Below, piece by piece: positions 9,799 through 20,819 of a stretch of 64,000 bases of DNA (positions within the stretch are counted from its first letter, which is position 1; each line of letters begins with the position of its first letter). A program made the position numbers and the translations under genes. The notes beneath the pieces are model-generated. The model saw nothing but the letters and a program-made list of their open reading frames with translations. It ran no database searches and was not told the DNA's origin. The stretch comes from Plantago ovata (taxonomy: Eukaryota > Streptophyta > Magnoliopsida > Lamiales > Plantaginaceae): positions 98,207,982 through 98,271,981 of the forward strand of contig CM051457.1 in NCBI GenBank assembly GCA_028274465.1. The letters run 5' to 3'.

Positions 9799-12189
9799 AT
9801 AATGTATTACCTAATTGCACCCATTGGTTTCCCTCTAATAACAACTCATTCCACATCACAGGTGAATGGTAATCCATTGTCTGACAAAACTTTATCCTAT
9901 CTTTATATTTGGGTGTCCCACAAAACATTACTTATTTTTTAAAAGGCAAGTTACCCCACATGTTAAAAACACGATATTATATCATGAAGTGACAGATCGT
10001 AACTGGTTATCACATAAACGAACTAATGCGTATAGTTATGGTAACTTTGAATCTACAGGGAGTTTTCACCATCGTGTGTCCCAAGTCCTATTTTCTTCGG
10101 TTATCTAATTATGTGTAAACAGGAACGTTTATGACTAAATCGGATTCACTCACTCCGTAATTGGAGGACAAAGATAGACTCCCTTGTTAAGTTGGTTCGG
10201 TATGCGGTTGTTAAGTCCTGAGCTCAAGTTTCCTTAGCGAGAAGTTGGATTTCTCCATTTGAACGTAGTGGAATTCTTGGATAAGAGGTAGACGAAATAA
10301 GGTTAGCGGCCTTTGCCTATATTCGTTCTACGAGTCATCTGTGAAAGATATGTAGTGGTAATACAAGTTTGGCCACGTCACGGTAGTAATTATTATATCA
10401 ATGGACCATGTGAAAGGAATCTTATGAATTAATACTATGCTCTATCGGGAATTCGGGCATGCTTACATAGTGGAACTAAGCGTGTCTACTAAGAGGATCA
10501 TAATAAAGGTAATTTTTTGGAAGATTACTAGAATGTTTGTTAGTTTACATGCACCTATTTAATTTATGTGTCCATGTATTTATGTAAGAACGTTTTTACA
10601 CAAATACATGTACTAGAAAATTATTTTTTTATTTTTTTTAATAATATCTTTTAAGATAATTAAAGAGAAAAAACTGGAAAAAAAAATCCATGCACATGCA
10701 TATGAGTATCCATGCACATATGTACAAGAGGGTGAGAATTAATACTTAGAATGATGGTTATACGGAGAGCAGTAGTATTGTTGCGACAGGGTTCAAGGGG
10801 ATGATGGATGATCTGGGTATGATTTCAAGTCATATCCTTAAATCTTCCTTCCCTCTTTCATCATATTCTCGAATTCTTTCACAACAACAACACTACCTTT
10901 GTCCAATTAACCTTTTTCTTCAGAATTAATTATTTTCCTCTTCCATGTTTATTTAATTATATTTTATGCTTCATATTTGTGTTACTCATATTGCACGAAC
11001 TGTTATAAATGCACACAAGTTTTGCTTCACATGAATATCCATGTTATATAACTGGAGGAGAATTGAATCAAACACTGAATGTTAAAGATGTAACTGGAGG
11101 CAAGAAGAAGTTAAGGATACACTATGATCAGTAGCCCAAGACAAGACAAATTCAAAACTGGTGTGGATGAGTTTGTCGAGAAATCCTTGAATGAGCATCA
11201 TAGTGGTTTTCCCTCATGTCGCTAGAATCAAAATTAAATTTGTTTAAAGCCTTAGAACACTTATTCATTACACAAAAACTTAGTGTAGCGGTAAGATGTT
11301 GCCAAGTGTCCTTCACTCGGAACCTAACGTGGCTTGTTTTGTATATTTCGTTAAGTAGTTCAGTCAACGATTCAAGTTTGTTTGAAATAGTTCAAAACTT
11401 AGCACTTTTCAGAAATTCAAACAACGTTTTGTGATCAAATAGAGGAAAGGGTTGGTGGTAGCTTAGTGGAATTGACATGCAATAAATCACGAATACGCTT
11501 ACAAGTTCAGAGCGTAAAGCCTTCAACTACTTCTACAAAGTAAACCATCTAGGTAAGTTTAATACACACATCTTTAAAGATCACTATCAATACTTTAGTA
11601 GTGTATGCCACTAACACTATCTAGCATGCTGCATACAAAATCATGCAATCTAGACACCTTAAATGACGATAAATCTGTCACGGTAAATGTAATTCGAAGA
11701 CATGTAATTGGCAACGACTAAATCATATGAAGCATTTGCAGCAAGAATGAATCACAACCTCATGTAAGCATAAACATAATTCGTAGCAATATCAATTCCA
11801 CATTCTACCACCAAAACAAAATATTTAGCTACTCATAATCGTAATGGCAAACATCATTTCATATGAATAATCAGAAGAAAGCATAATCTCAAATCAAAAG
11901 TGAAAGAAATGATACAAGTTATCACCGCTTTATCACTAATCGGTGGAATTAGTTCAAGTTTCACCGTTGTGAATAAATGAATATATGCTATCCAAATATA
12001 AAATCTTGATCCTTCACCGATTACAATGCAAAAGCATGAAAATCTAATGAAATTGGGGCTTAGCAACTCTCCAAAATCAAATGCTGAAGTCTGAAAATTA
12101 AAATGTAACTGAAAAATGTGTTTTAAAGGAAAGATTCCCGAGCAGGGCGCCAAGTTTCATAGAATAGTTCTGTTCTATTTGAATAAATT
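9799..12189. other. Unrecognised non-coding DNA
   Basis: No gene or element borders can be supported. The frames at 9679-10108, 11152-11434 and 11854-12153 show no family motifs. The stretch 10100-10550 has a more balanced base composition and reads like the inside of an old LTR, but I find no second copy in the window. The part nearest 12190 may belong to the CACTA remnant that ends at 12286. Confidence 0.4.
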
Positions 12190-12286
12190 TTAGAGACGGA
12201 CTTTCCGTCGTTGCGAAACCTGTCAACGAATCAGGGTTGTTTAGTGACGGATTATTCTATCACTGTAAACTTAGATTTTTGTAGTG
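12190..12286 (-). mobile_element. CACTA transposon terminal remnant
   Basis: Ends in ttttgtagtg at 12286; read inward on the minus strand this is CACTACAAAAATC. Subterminal units gacggactttccgtcg and agtgacggat follow. It matches in style the ends of the CACTA elements at 20255 and 43339. No opposite end is seen within the preceding 2 kb. Confidence 0.6.
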
Positions 12287-15200
12287 TTTTTCTCTCTTTC
12301 ATAACAGTAAAGAAGAAAAATAAAAACCCTACCTCCTCCCTCCATCTCGTATGTGACTTGTTGTTACCTGTAACTTAGATTATTATGTTATGATTGTTAT
12401 CGGGACTCATTCTTTCTCTCAGAAGTGAGCTTGACCTTTTATCTAACATTTCCCTAAAATATGCCCGATCTGACGTAGCTCCGATTCTTTCACTAGATAT
12501 TTTTAACAGATGTGCGGACGGGACATGTGGAGCTGATCCTAGGCTCTAAAAAAATACTTCAACAAGTTATTTGAGTATTCATAGTGGACCCTCGAAGATA
12601 TGTGTTCGAGTTCTCTTCTATCGAGAATGAAAGAGCCGATTGATTTCCAGTCTTACTTCGTGTGTTTCTTCGGATGGTATGGATGCTTTCTGTTTAGTAC
12701 CTTGTTCTATTTGTGGTGCGGAAGGTGTGTAACATTTGTGAAAGTAGATATGAGGTGAGATTTTTTGCTATCTTTGTCGAGGGTATCTTGTATAAAAAAC
12801 CATAAAATCTCTCAATTGTTCTTCCGTCGTACCAAGTCTTTTTGTGTCAACTGTTTCTCCATTACACCAAACAAATGTTGTCTCGTGCATGTTTGGTGCA
12901 GCTTGTGGATAAAACGGAGTAGCATGCATATTCAAATTACTCACAATAGTTTCATGGGGAACTTAAATACATGTTGAGGGTCCTACTTCTACATAACTTG
13001 CTATCTCCACTCTTTTTGACTATGCTCTTCCTTTTCCATCATTTTCTCTGAATTGTACTTACTGACGTAGGATTTCCGTTGATCTTATGCTTCCAAGTAT
13101 TATCAATATTCTTCACATTCGAATTTGTATTGACTCTTGCTTGAGCTTTCCTCCTTGACCGATACTTGTTATTATTCTATTTTACAACGCGCAATAGGAG
13201 GTTTTGCAGTGCTCCTACCCTCAGAAAAACATTAATATCATGTTGTGCCTCTTGCTCAACCTTTGAACCAGGGACAAAGGTTTTTATTCGCTAATTCTCA
13301 CAGACCGTGCCAGAATGATGATGATGTTGGTAAAACTTCCTTTAGACTATTTACAATATTGCTGGTAAATAAGAACAACAATCTTCAAGCTTATAAACTA
13401 TGGTTCTTCATACAACCAGCTCCATAGACTTCATGAATCTCCTGTATATCTTTGAAGGATGAGAGGTTAATGAGATATAACCAATTTTTCATATAGTCAA
13501 ATCGAAGGTTCGATACTTTACTCGAGGGTGGAAATATCACAAACCTGTTATATATTTCGGAGTGTAAGTGTGTGTCAGGGAATAACAAAGAGAGAACCTA
13601 ATTTTTAGAGAATGTTTGTTGATCCAGATTGATTGTGTTTCTTTTTGGGATTTGAGCTATTTATAGAGAACCCCTAGCTCATAAGTCGGTCTAATAGCGA
13701 TTCGCCAAGTGAAGCATCAGTTGTAAATGTCGTACTTGATATTGACAGTAATAGGCTTAACCCAATAACTATGAGCCCATATGTATCTTTAGGTTCGTAC
13801 CTAAGGGACCTATATTATAAGTACTTACCAATATTGTACCAAACAAGTAATATATCTAAACATAAGGGACATATATTATAATTGCACATGTATAATTGCA
13901 CGACACAGTGTAATAATATATTGCATTGATTTCAATCATCTGCGCGCGCTGTTCCCGGTCCGGGTCCTTAATTGGTTGTTGCAACTTGCTTGGGCAATGA
14001 AAATCGATGGAAAAATGGTGTTAGAAAAGAATTTAATAAATCAACTTTAAAAAAAAAAATAGCAAAATTTTTATTATTACGAGAGCATGCTCTGAAAAAC
14101 TTAGTGCACTTGCACTACCCCATTTTCTTCTCTTTACCTACATCTTAGCTTTTTTAAATGATTTTTTCACATTGCACCACCCATTTTGACATTTTTTGAT
14201 ATTTTTTGTTGTTTTCCTTTTTAATAATGCACATAGATTTCGGATTGTTAGTAAAATTATTATTGCAATGTTGTATAAATTTGATATTTCAAATATTTTT
14301 ATTTATCATATAAAAAAAGCTATCCTATTTCTATCATAAGCAGAAAAAAGTTATATGTTTGTATATATGCACTAGGTGACGTAATTTTCTGGCTCCGCCC
14401 CTGCTTAATGCGGAAATATACAGAACACATACACTTGAACGAACTAGTTGATTTACTGTAAAATGAGTTCATATCTCAAATTTGATAAGTACTAAACTTT
14501 TAAAAATGATGGAAAACAACAAAAGCTTCAGGACTCCTAAATAATAGGATCCACAACAATTGAGCTCATATTATTGAAAAGATTGTAAATTAATTCCTAC
14601 AAATGAGTATTTTTTACTTTTTTTGAAATGGCTAAAATTTTATGAAGCAACCAAGAATAACAATACAAATACAAAGTGCGTAAGGAATGCACACGGAAAC
14701 AAAACAACTACACCAATACAAACGAACGAGTACTCATTTAGCCCTTTCAATCTCTTCCTTATTCATGTGACACCACAAATATATTTCATGTGTCTTTTTT
14801 GTCAATATTGTATAAAATATAGGAGACCTATAACTATGTTATGTTACCGGATTTTTGTAAAGAGTGCTGAAGGGGTTAGTATGGAATTTATACCTACTAT
14901 ATGTACCTTTGTTTTTTAAAATCCATAATAACTTCAAGATACTATAGAGATAAACTGCGTTGAAACGTATACATACCGATCTATATTGATCTATGAGATG
15001 AGTATGTCACAAGCCAAATAATTCAAAATTAGCTATACGCTTAAATTAAATGGTTAATTCTCGATGTCATTGCATGTAGATGTACTAATTAAGTCTGTTT
15101 TAGTGATTAAAAGAAAGGTTGGTTATGAATTCCATTGGCCCTATTTCTATTATTGCATGTCACACACATTGGAGGGTAGCTGATGAATTTGCTTTTTCGA

Positions 15201-15589
15201 ACGATTAATCTTGTCAGCGAGAGATTATTTTTTTCTTTAATAATGCTTTTATGTAATTTAGCCAAGAGAGTTGTGGATGATAAAGGACTGTTCAAATTCA
15301 AGCGGGAGTAATTTGTACCCTCTAATGCAAACGCAAGTAAATATACCCACTGTTGTTCTTACATGAGTCAAAACTTTAAATCTCGAACTAAGGTATTCGA
15401 ATTGTGTTCGAATCTCATTTATAATTTATTTATATCTCTTTTCCGTAATATTCTTTATTTTTCTTTTTGAAACGATTATATTTTTTATTAATAAACAAAG
15501 TATGAAAAATGTTTGGGATATACCATGCACGAGGATTTTAATAAACAATCAAAATCAAGGAAGTTAGAACAAAACCATAGGGTCCTCGA
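12287..15589. other. Unrecognised non-coding DNA
   Basis: About 3.3 kb with no supported gene. A minus-strand open stretch near 12771-12970 is free of stops for about 60 codons but shows no known motif. The sequence ctggctccgcccctg at about 14390-14404 resembles the right end of hAT-like MITEs, but I could not find its partner. gttcgaatct near 15411 resembles a pol III B box with no supporting context. Confidence 0.35.
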
Positions 15590-15903
15590 TAGTGGCGAAG
15601 CCACATGGGCCAGGGTGGTCACTGGATCCCCTGAACTTTGAACTAGTAGAACGTATGTGATAGAATTCAACAAGATTTATGCTATCCAAGTGGTTATTCA
15701 CCCCTCTCAACTCTAAATGGTCTCATGTTCAATCTACTTTGGCCCTCCTTTTCAGTATATTACATTTTTATTTTCTTCCTAAAAAATATCAAAATATTAT
15801 CATACATTCATAAATTTTTCAAAAAATAATAATATGTATTTGACTAAATCGAAAACATAAATTTATAATTATTGGTATTACATTGAGCTAACTAACATTA
15901 AAA

Positions 15904-16288
15904 AAAGTGATTCTCAATATGTTCTTTCTGTTCTTTGCAGGCAAGTGGCTCCTCCACGAGCGGCTTGGACACTCTCAGCTGATATCCTAGGCATAAAATT
16001 AAATTTTGGGGCCATCTACTTTCAAAGCATCTATCGAGAAGGGAATACATCAGCTGATCTCTTATCGAAGATTGCAAGCGGTAGATTTCGACACGAAGTA
16101 GTGGCACATCACGCAGCTACTCAGCAGCATCAAATCAGTAGCTGGACTTGGGACGTTTTGCCGGCTTGGCTTTCTAATTGTTTTGTATCAGATATATCCA
16201 GGGTGACCTCTCGACGTGTGGGAAAGACCCTTGATCAAGCCTTGTACAACCTTTAAAAAGGAATAAAACTACTACTTCGTCAAAAAAA
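15904..16288 (+). mobile_element. 5'-truncated L1 LINE inside the hAT MITE
   Basis: A 385-bp L1 3' end with a poly(A) run at 16282-16290, flanked by a perfect 14-bp duplication aactaacattaaaa at 15890-15903 and 16289-16302. The open frame 15945-16256 encodes the end of the L1 RNase H domain, with IYREGNTSADLLSKIA matching the usual HIxREGNxxAD motif. It is 5'-truncated, as is common for L1 copies. Confidence 0.85.
15945..16256 (+). pseudogene. L1 RNase H C-terminal fragment
   Basis: The 103-residue frame matches only the tail of the ribonuclease H domain of plant L1 ORF2. The motif FQSIYREGNTSADLLSKIA (about residues 27-45) holds the family's final aspartate. The frame runs to a natural stop shortly before the poly(A). 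Upstream ORF2 domains were never inserted here. Confidence 0.75.
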
Positions 16289-16384
16289 AACTAACATTAA
16301 AATGAAATCAATTTACATATAATAAAGATAGTATAGCACTGTTAAAGTTTAACCCCCTAAAAAACATTTCTAGATTCGTCACTG

Positions 16385-17339
16385 GTCCTTGACCAACACT
16401 AAAACAAAAGAGAGGTGCTAACAGTATGAAAAAAGGCTCCTCACTTTGATCCCCACGACACTTGTCTACACCAGAGATGATTTTGCTCCAAAATGCGGTA
16501 AGGAACAGAAAAATACATGCTTCCAAGCCGAAGGGGCTGTTTTCGGAACCGGTAACAACCAATGTATCAAATTCTACTTAAAATCCCGCTCCTACTACGC
16601 CGTATGTCCTCCATAGGAGAGCAAGTGACGAACAATTAAAATCAACCAACGTTTTATTTTTTACTTAAAATCCCGCTCCTACACCGTATATCCTCCATAG
16701 GAGAGCAAGTGACGAACAATTAATTAAGAGAATATCATAAATATCTCCTTCAAACGTAACAATCGACACTTCTACACCCTATGTCTCCGAAGGAGTGACA
16801 AGAAATTTAATATGTTATTATAAATAGGATGGACACTATCTATTCTTACCTTATCCCTCCGTCCTATGCTCTCGAACCGATAAGTGGCAAGAAAGTTCAA
16901 GCGCGGACATAGTAAGAATCGTGACCGAAAGCAAGAGACTTGAGTTAATAATACCGAAACATTTGGTTTGTCCTCTCAGATCCCCACATATTTAAAATTT
17001 TATCACTATGGTAAGATTCATTGGGTTATAACTAGAGAAGAAAATTTTTATCTGGCCGCAACGGCAACCCCTAATCTAGTCCACTTAACCCGAGATGGTA
17101 AAAAGACTTCTCTAACAAGGCCAAAGCCACCTCCGATACCCATGACAATTGAAATACCTGCAAAAAGGCACTAAAAATCATAAAGTCAATGCCCCTACCG
17201 TTGGAACTTTGGAGTTCATACGGGGAAATGTGAGAGTTAGAAGATGGAACAAGAGAGTGATAACAAAATGAAACTTGTACATTAACATTGCGAAAATACA
17301 ACAATAAAGAAATTTACAAAGTAAACTTCCCTTTCTTTC
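16385..17339. other. Non-coding stretch with a local tandem repeat
   Basis: No gene is seen. It holds the tandem repeat listed at 16575-16722, with perhaps a decayed third unit near 16771. The frame at 16968-17174 has no recognised motif. Confidence 0.4.
16575..16722. repeat. Two-unit tandem repeat, ~62 bp
   Basis: Units at about 16575-16638 and 16662-16722 share tacttaaaatcccgctcct, then ccataggagagcaagtgacg. The second unit has a small deletion. Non-coding, of unknown origin. Confidence 0.75.
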
Positions 17340-18357
17340 TTCACGCCACAAAATGTCATGTCTTCAAGCAACTCCGGCATGGTAACGATCAATAATAAAT
17401 CAACAAGATGGCGAGTAGAGTCGATGGTTGGACCATCTCTCCTTAAGACAAATACTTGCCCCGCTCATGGTGCTTACGGAATAATGACAATCTGTCTCCC
17501 AGGATAAAACTACTCTGTAGACGACTAAGGAGCACTCCAATAGTTGAATCTGGCAAACTTACTTTGAGTATGATTGAGTGCAAAGAGAAAGCAAATGAGA
17601 AGAGAAGTATCAAATGCCTTGAATGTGTATTTGGTGAATGAATCTACTTCTCTATTTATACTTCTCAAGAGGTTCCATTGAAAGTGTGCAAACCCTTCAA
17701 AAAGGCTTCAATGAATAGTCATACAACTATTCATCAAGTGTCATACACTTTCGAAAAAGCAACCAATATCCAAAAGTCACAAAAACTCACCTGAAGTGGA
17801 TAGATGCGAAACTGCCCAAGTCTCTTAACCAAGAGGTGTGTTGGTGTAGTGGAACAAAACCAAGTCTCCTAACCTGGAGGTTACAGGTTCAATTTCCAAT
17901 GACCACAATAATTAATTTTTAGACTTTTGGACCTTTTTGTTTATGCAAACATCGTGAAATCGTCACGGATACACTAATTCAAATGGTTTATTTGTGTAAT
18001 AATTTCTCATTTAACTTGAGTAATTATTTACACTAAACACAAATGAATTACACATTCCAACAATGCTACTTGCATTTTTGGTTGCATATTCCAAACCTCA
18101 TTTGCTCTTTTTCATGAATTTTAGCACAATGGATCCAATTGTATTTGAATGACTTAATTCATTCATGTATTGATCGACACACTATGTGCATTAATCACCT
18201 TTCACCACACAGGATTTTAGTAACTTAACGCCTTAGTGACATCCATTTCAACAAACGGAAACACGATCGTGGAAACCTTGTTTCCAACGTGTTGGGCTCA
18301 AATGACCAATACATCGAACAAATTGAAAGCTCATTCGTTTTACTAAAATTCCCAACA
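17340..18357 (-). mobile_element. Probable LTR fragment (family unknown)
   Basis: On the minus strand it opens with TGTTGGGAATTTTAGT at 18357, contains a TATA-like GTATAAATAGAG near 17652-17662, and continues with a leader-like stretch, as in plant Copia LTRs. I could not fix the other end or find a target duplication or a second copy, so the call rests on these LTR-like features only. A SINE-like pair (tggtgtagtgg and ggttcaatttcc, about 17843-17902) lies inside. Confidence 0.35.
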
Positions 18358-18909
18358 CCTACCACCCCTTGGAAATACAGACCGAAACCAAATCTCCGAA
18401 GGCCAACAATGCAACCAACCTCACCACTCCCACACTGCTAGAGTCAGACAGCTAGCAAGACCCGGACACATCCAAGCCAGAGGACATGTAATCCAAATCT
18501 CAAGAGCTCTACCAACAATAGAAACTTAAATAGTGGACACTTAGAATGGACTTACGACTCCAAAAATATAAAGCACCCGAAGCCAAAAGACAACTAGAGG
18601 GTAAAAATGTATGCAACCCACCTCCCTCATCAAAATGGAAGGAACAAGAAACGTGGGCACAATCACAAAATCGTGTTATCCACATCTCGAGAGACCTCCC
18701 ACATGAAGAGATAATTAAGAGTTGGACACAAATAACACCACAAAAGCGCCAACCAACAAAACCCCAACACACTAGCAAAACACAGTAGTGGAAAAATAAA
18801 AATCCGGACCTGCTTAAAAAACCTTCATCCAACATAAAACCCAATAAATCATCAAAACAAACCAACAATAAAATACAACCAAAATCAGCATACACAAAAG
18901 CTTCCTTAC
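18358..18909. other. Unrecognised stretch, low in T on the plus strand
   Basis: A- and C-rich plus strand with no family motif. The long minus-strand frame 18509-18895 has no recognised domain and looks like an effect of composition. It may be flank into which the L1 remnant inserted. Confidence 0.35.
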
Positions 18910-19160
18910 TTTTTTTTTAACCGGCAAAAAAACTTTTTTATTAATATCTGAGCATAAGAAATGCTCCAACCCATTACAACTGAAATACACTGAACAAACC
19001 TTCGAATAACCGCTTCTATTTACAACATACAACCATGATTAATACTAATAGGCTTAACTATCTATACCTGAACAACCCACAACAAGAAGCCATTCAAACC
19101 ATCGACATACTATATACATTACAACTTCCAACCATGAAAGGAACTCAGTACTGACCCAGT
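18910..19160 (-). mobile_element. L1 LINE 3' end
   Basis: On the minus strand it ends AAAAAAGTTTTTTTGCCGG, then TTAAAAAAAAA at 18918-18910, the usual plant L1 tail. The body toward higher coordinates is non-coding 3' region. Probably the same L1 as the reverse-transcriptase piece at 19848-20150, now separated by a Mutator-type MITE. No 5' border or target duplication was found. Confidence 0.6.
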
Positions 19161-19259
19161 AAAGCATGAATCGTTCTTTTTAATATATCACCATCAATAT
19201 CAACCAAATTGTTACTGCCATAAACTCCACTATCATGTCCACACCAAGTCGCCAAGCCA

Positions 19260-19847
19260 CCAAGAAACACCGAAGTGCAGCTCTGGCCGGAGCTTGCTGC
19301 AAGCTCCGATTTGGAGCTTGAGCTTGCAGCAGCTCCGTCCGGAGCGACAACAAGCTCTGATCTGGAGCTTGCAGTAAGCTCCGGAGCAGCAAAAAGCTCC
19401 GACCGGAGCTATTATTCCGATACCGGAATTCGGTACCTTTGAAGAAGATAAACAAAATTCTTAAAAAAGAAAAAAAATTAAAAGTTGAGACTTGTTTTGA
19501 ATTTTACTTTTGTGGGGGGTTATTTTACAATAATATTTGAGACTTTTTTACAATTTAGATAAGTAATGTGTGTTCATTTTATATAGAATAGTGTTAATAT
19601 TGTAGAATAGAAAAGTTTTGAGCAAATGTGTAATAAATATAAAATTTAGGTTCTTTGGGCTTAACTGAAATCTGATAATTAATCAGGGGTAAAAGTGTAC
19701 TTTCCAGATCTTAATTCATGAAAAGTCATAACTGCCGGTCTAGATGTAATTGTTTGTATCTAACGGGGGAAGTTATGTAATTGTTAATCTAAGGTGGTAA
19801 AATCCGTAATTGATGAATCTAACATGGGATATGGATGTAATTGGCCC
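19260..19847. mobile_element. Mutator-type MITE, copy 3 (left end unclear)
   Basis: Shares the family layout: a palindromic ggagct core (about 19265-19410), an AT-rich middle, then caggggtaaaagtgtac, gaaaagtcat and repeated gatgtaattg words. It ends ggatgtaattggccc at 19847; inverted, this starts GGGCCAATTACATCC like the other copies. I could not find a matching left end or a 9-bp duplication, so its start is approximate. It appears to have inserted into L1 sequence. Confidence 0.65.
19265..19410. repeat. Palindromic ggagct core of copy 3
   Basis: Units such as ctccggccggagct-like half-sites and gctccgatttggagcttg, mixed with ttgcagcaagct. GC-rich against AT-rich flanks. Confidence 0.75.
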
Positions 19848-20150
19848 TTTATTTTAAGATCAGACATGAGCTCAAAGCATCTATGTACACACTTGATAGT
19901 TTCAACATTCTCTTCACACCATTCTCCAATAAAAAGAGAATCATCCAGAAATTGCAAATGAGACATCGGGACTTTTTTTTTCCTTACAAACACCGGTTTG
20001 AAACTCCCCCACTCACATGCCCTTATTATCATTCTACTTAAACTTTCCACCACCACCAGTTTGTCATGTCTGAATTCGATGTTAGATCTTGGTTGTACTT
20101 TGTATTGGATTTTGATATCAATGGTTGTATTTCTAAGAATATTTCTCATA
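19848..20150 (-). pseudogene. L1 reverse-transcriptase fragment
   Basis: The minus-strand frame holds VVVESLSRMIIRACEWGSF, then VPMSHLQFLDDSLFIGEW and ETIKCVHRCFELMSDLKI. This is the catalytic region of plant L1 reverse transcriptase, where the usual box is HLQYADDTLFIG. Here YADD has become FLDD: the two aspartates remain, but the first two positions differ. Only about 100 residues remain. It is cut on one side by the Mutator-type MITE. Confidence 0.8.
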
Positions 20151-20272
20151 CTCTAGCTATCTATGTATATGTATAAGACTTGAAGTTTTAATAAACAATT
20201 TGATGATTAAAAACAAAATATTCCACCGCCACTAGATAAATTGTTTACTTATAACACTACAAGAAAAACCGA

Positions 20273-20600
20273 ATATAGCGATGGATTTGATCCGTCGCTA
20301 TATGTAAGTGATCCGTCGCTAAATGCCATTAGCGACGGATAGTCCGTCGCTAAATAGGACGTCGCGAAAAGTGGCGTTGCTAACTCAAAAAGCGACGGAT
20401 GATGTCATCCGTCCCTATATTTAGCGACGGATAAATGTATACGTCGCTATTTTCATCGTTGACCAAACTTGAGACGGATAATTGATCCGTCTCTACAATA
20501 TGGCGACGGATGATTTTATACGTCGCTATATTTATAGAACACGTGTCAGGGTATGGGTCACTGAGATTTGAGGACGGATGGTTTTATCCGTCGCTAACTG
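20273..20600. repeat. Subterminal array of CACTA 1 (left)
   Basis: About ten copies of (a)gcgacggat or atccgtcgc in both orientations, often as short palindromes. Equivalent to the array at 23640-23935. Confidence 0.85.
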
Positions 20601-20819
20601 GTCTGAATTTTTTTATTTGTTTATTTATTTATTGTATTTTAATTTTTTTTTGGTAGTTGTGCACCGTAAAACATTTTCGTAACTAAATATTATATACAAA
20701 AATAAAATTTGTTCTAAGCATTAATAAAATGAAACTACTAATTGTCCTAAGCAAATTAAAGGAACATGAAAAAAAAAATGTTCGAAATAGAAAAAATTGT
20801 TCGAAAAATAAAAAAAAGA

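Larger units (their letters stand above)
15590..16384. mobile_element. hAT-like MITE split by an L1 tail
   Basis: The left end tagtggcgaagccac and the inverted right end cagtgacgaatctag are similar, as in hAT-type MITEs with CAGTGGCGGA-like ends. Flanks gtcctcga (15582-15589) and gtccttga (16385-16392) are an 8-bp duplication with one mismatch. No transposase. Without the inserted L1 and its duplication it is about 400 bp. Confidence 0.8.

Noticed and set aside
4367-9803. Target duplication for the 4.4 kb Copia
   Set aside because: The flanking 5-mers gtaaa and ataat do not match; I will not claim one.
10100-10560. Possible LTR or old gene with balanced base composition
   Set aside because: No second copy, terminal motif or coding motif in the window supports either reading.
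12771-12970. Minus-strand open stretch of about 60 codons (NMHETTFVWCNGETVD)
   Set aside because: No ATG at its start, no recognised motif, and decayed sequence on both sides. It may be a remnant, but I cannot name or support it.
18509-18895. 128-residue minus-strand frame rich in Cys, Phe and Trp
   Set aside because: Composition follows the A/C-rich plus strand; no domain, no codon signal, and it ends beside an L1 tail.
20273-20600. Regular short repeats that might suggest a CRISPR-like or origin array
   Set aside because: They are the subterminal binding-site repeats of a CACTA transposon: both orientations, no unique spacers, and a plant context.
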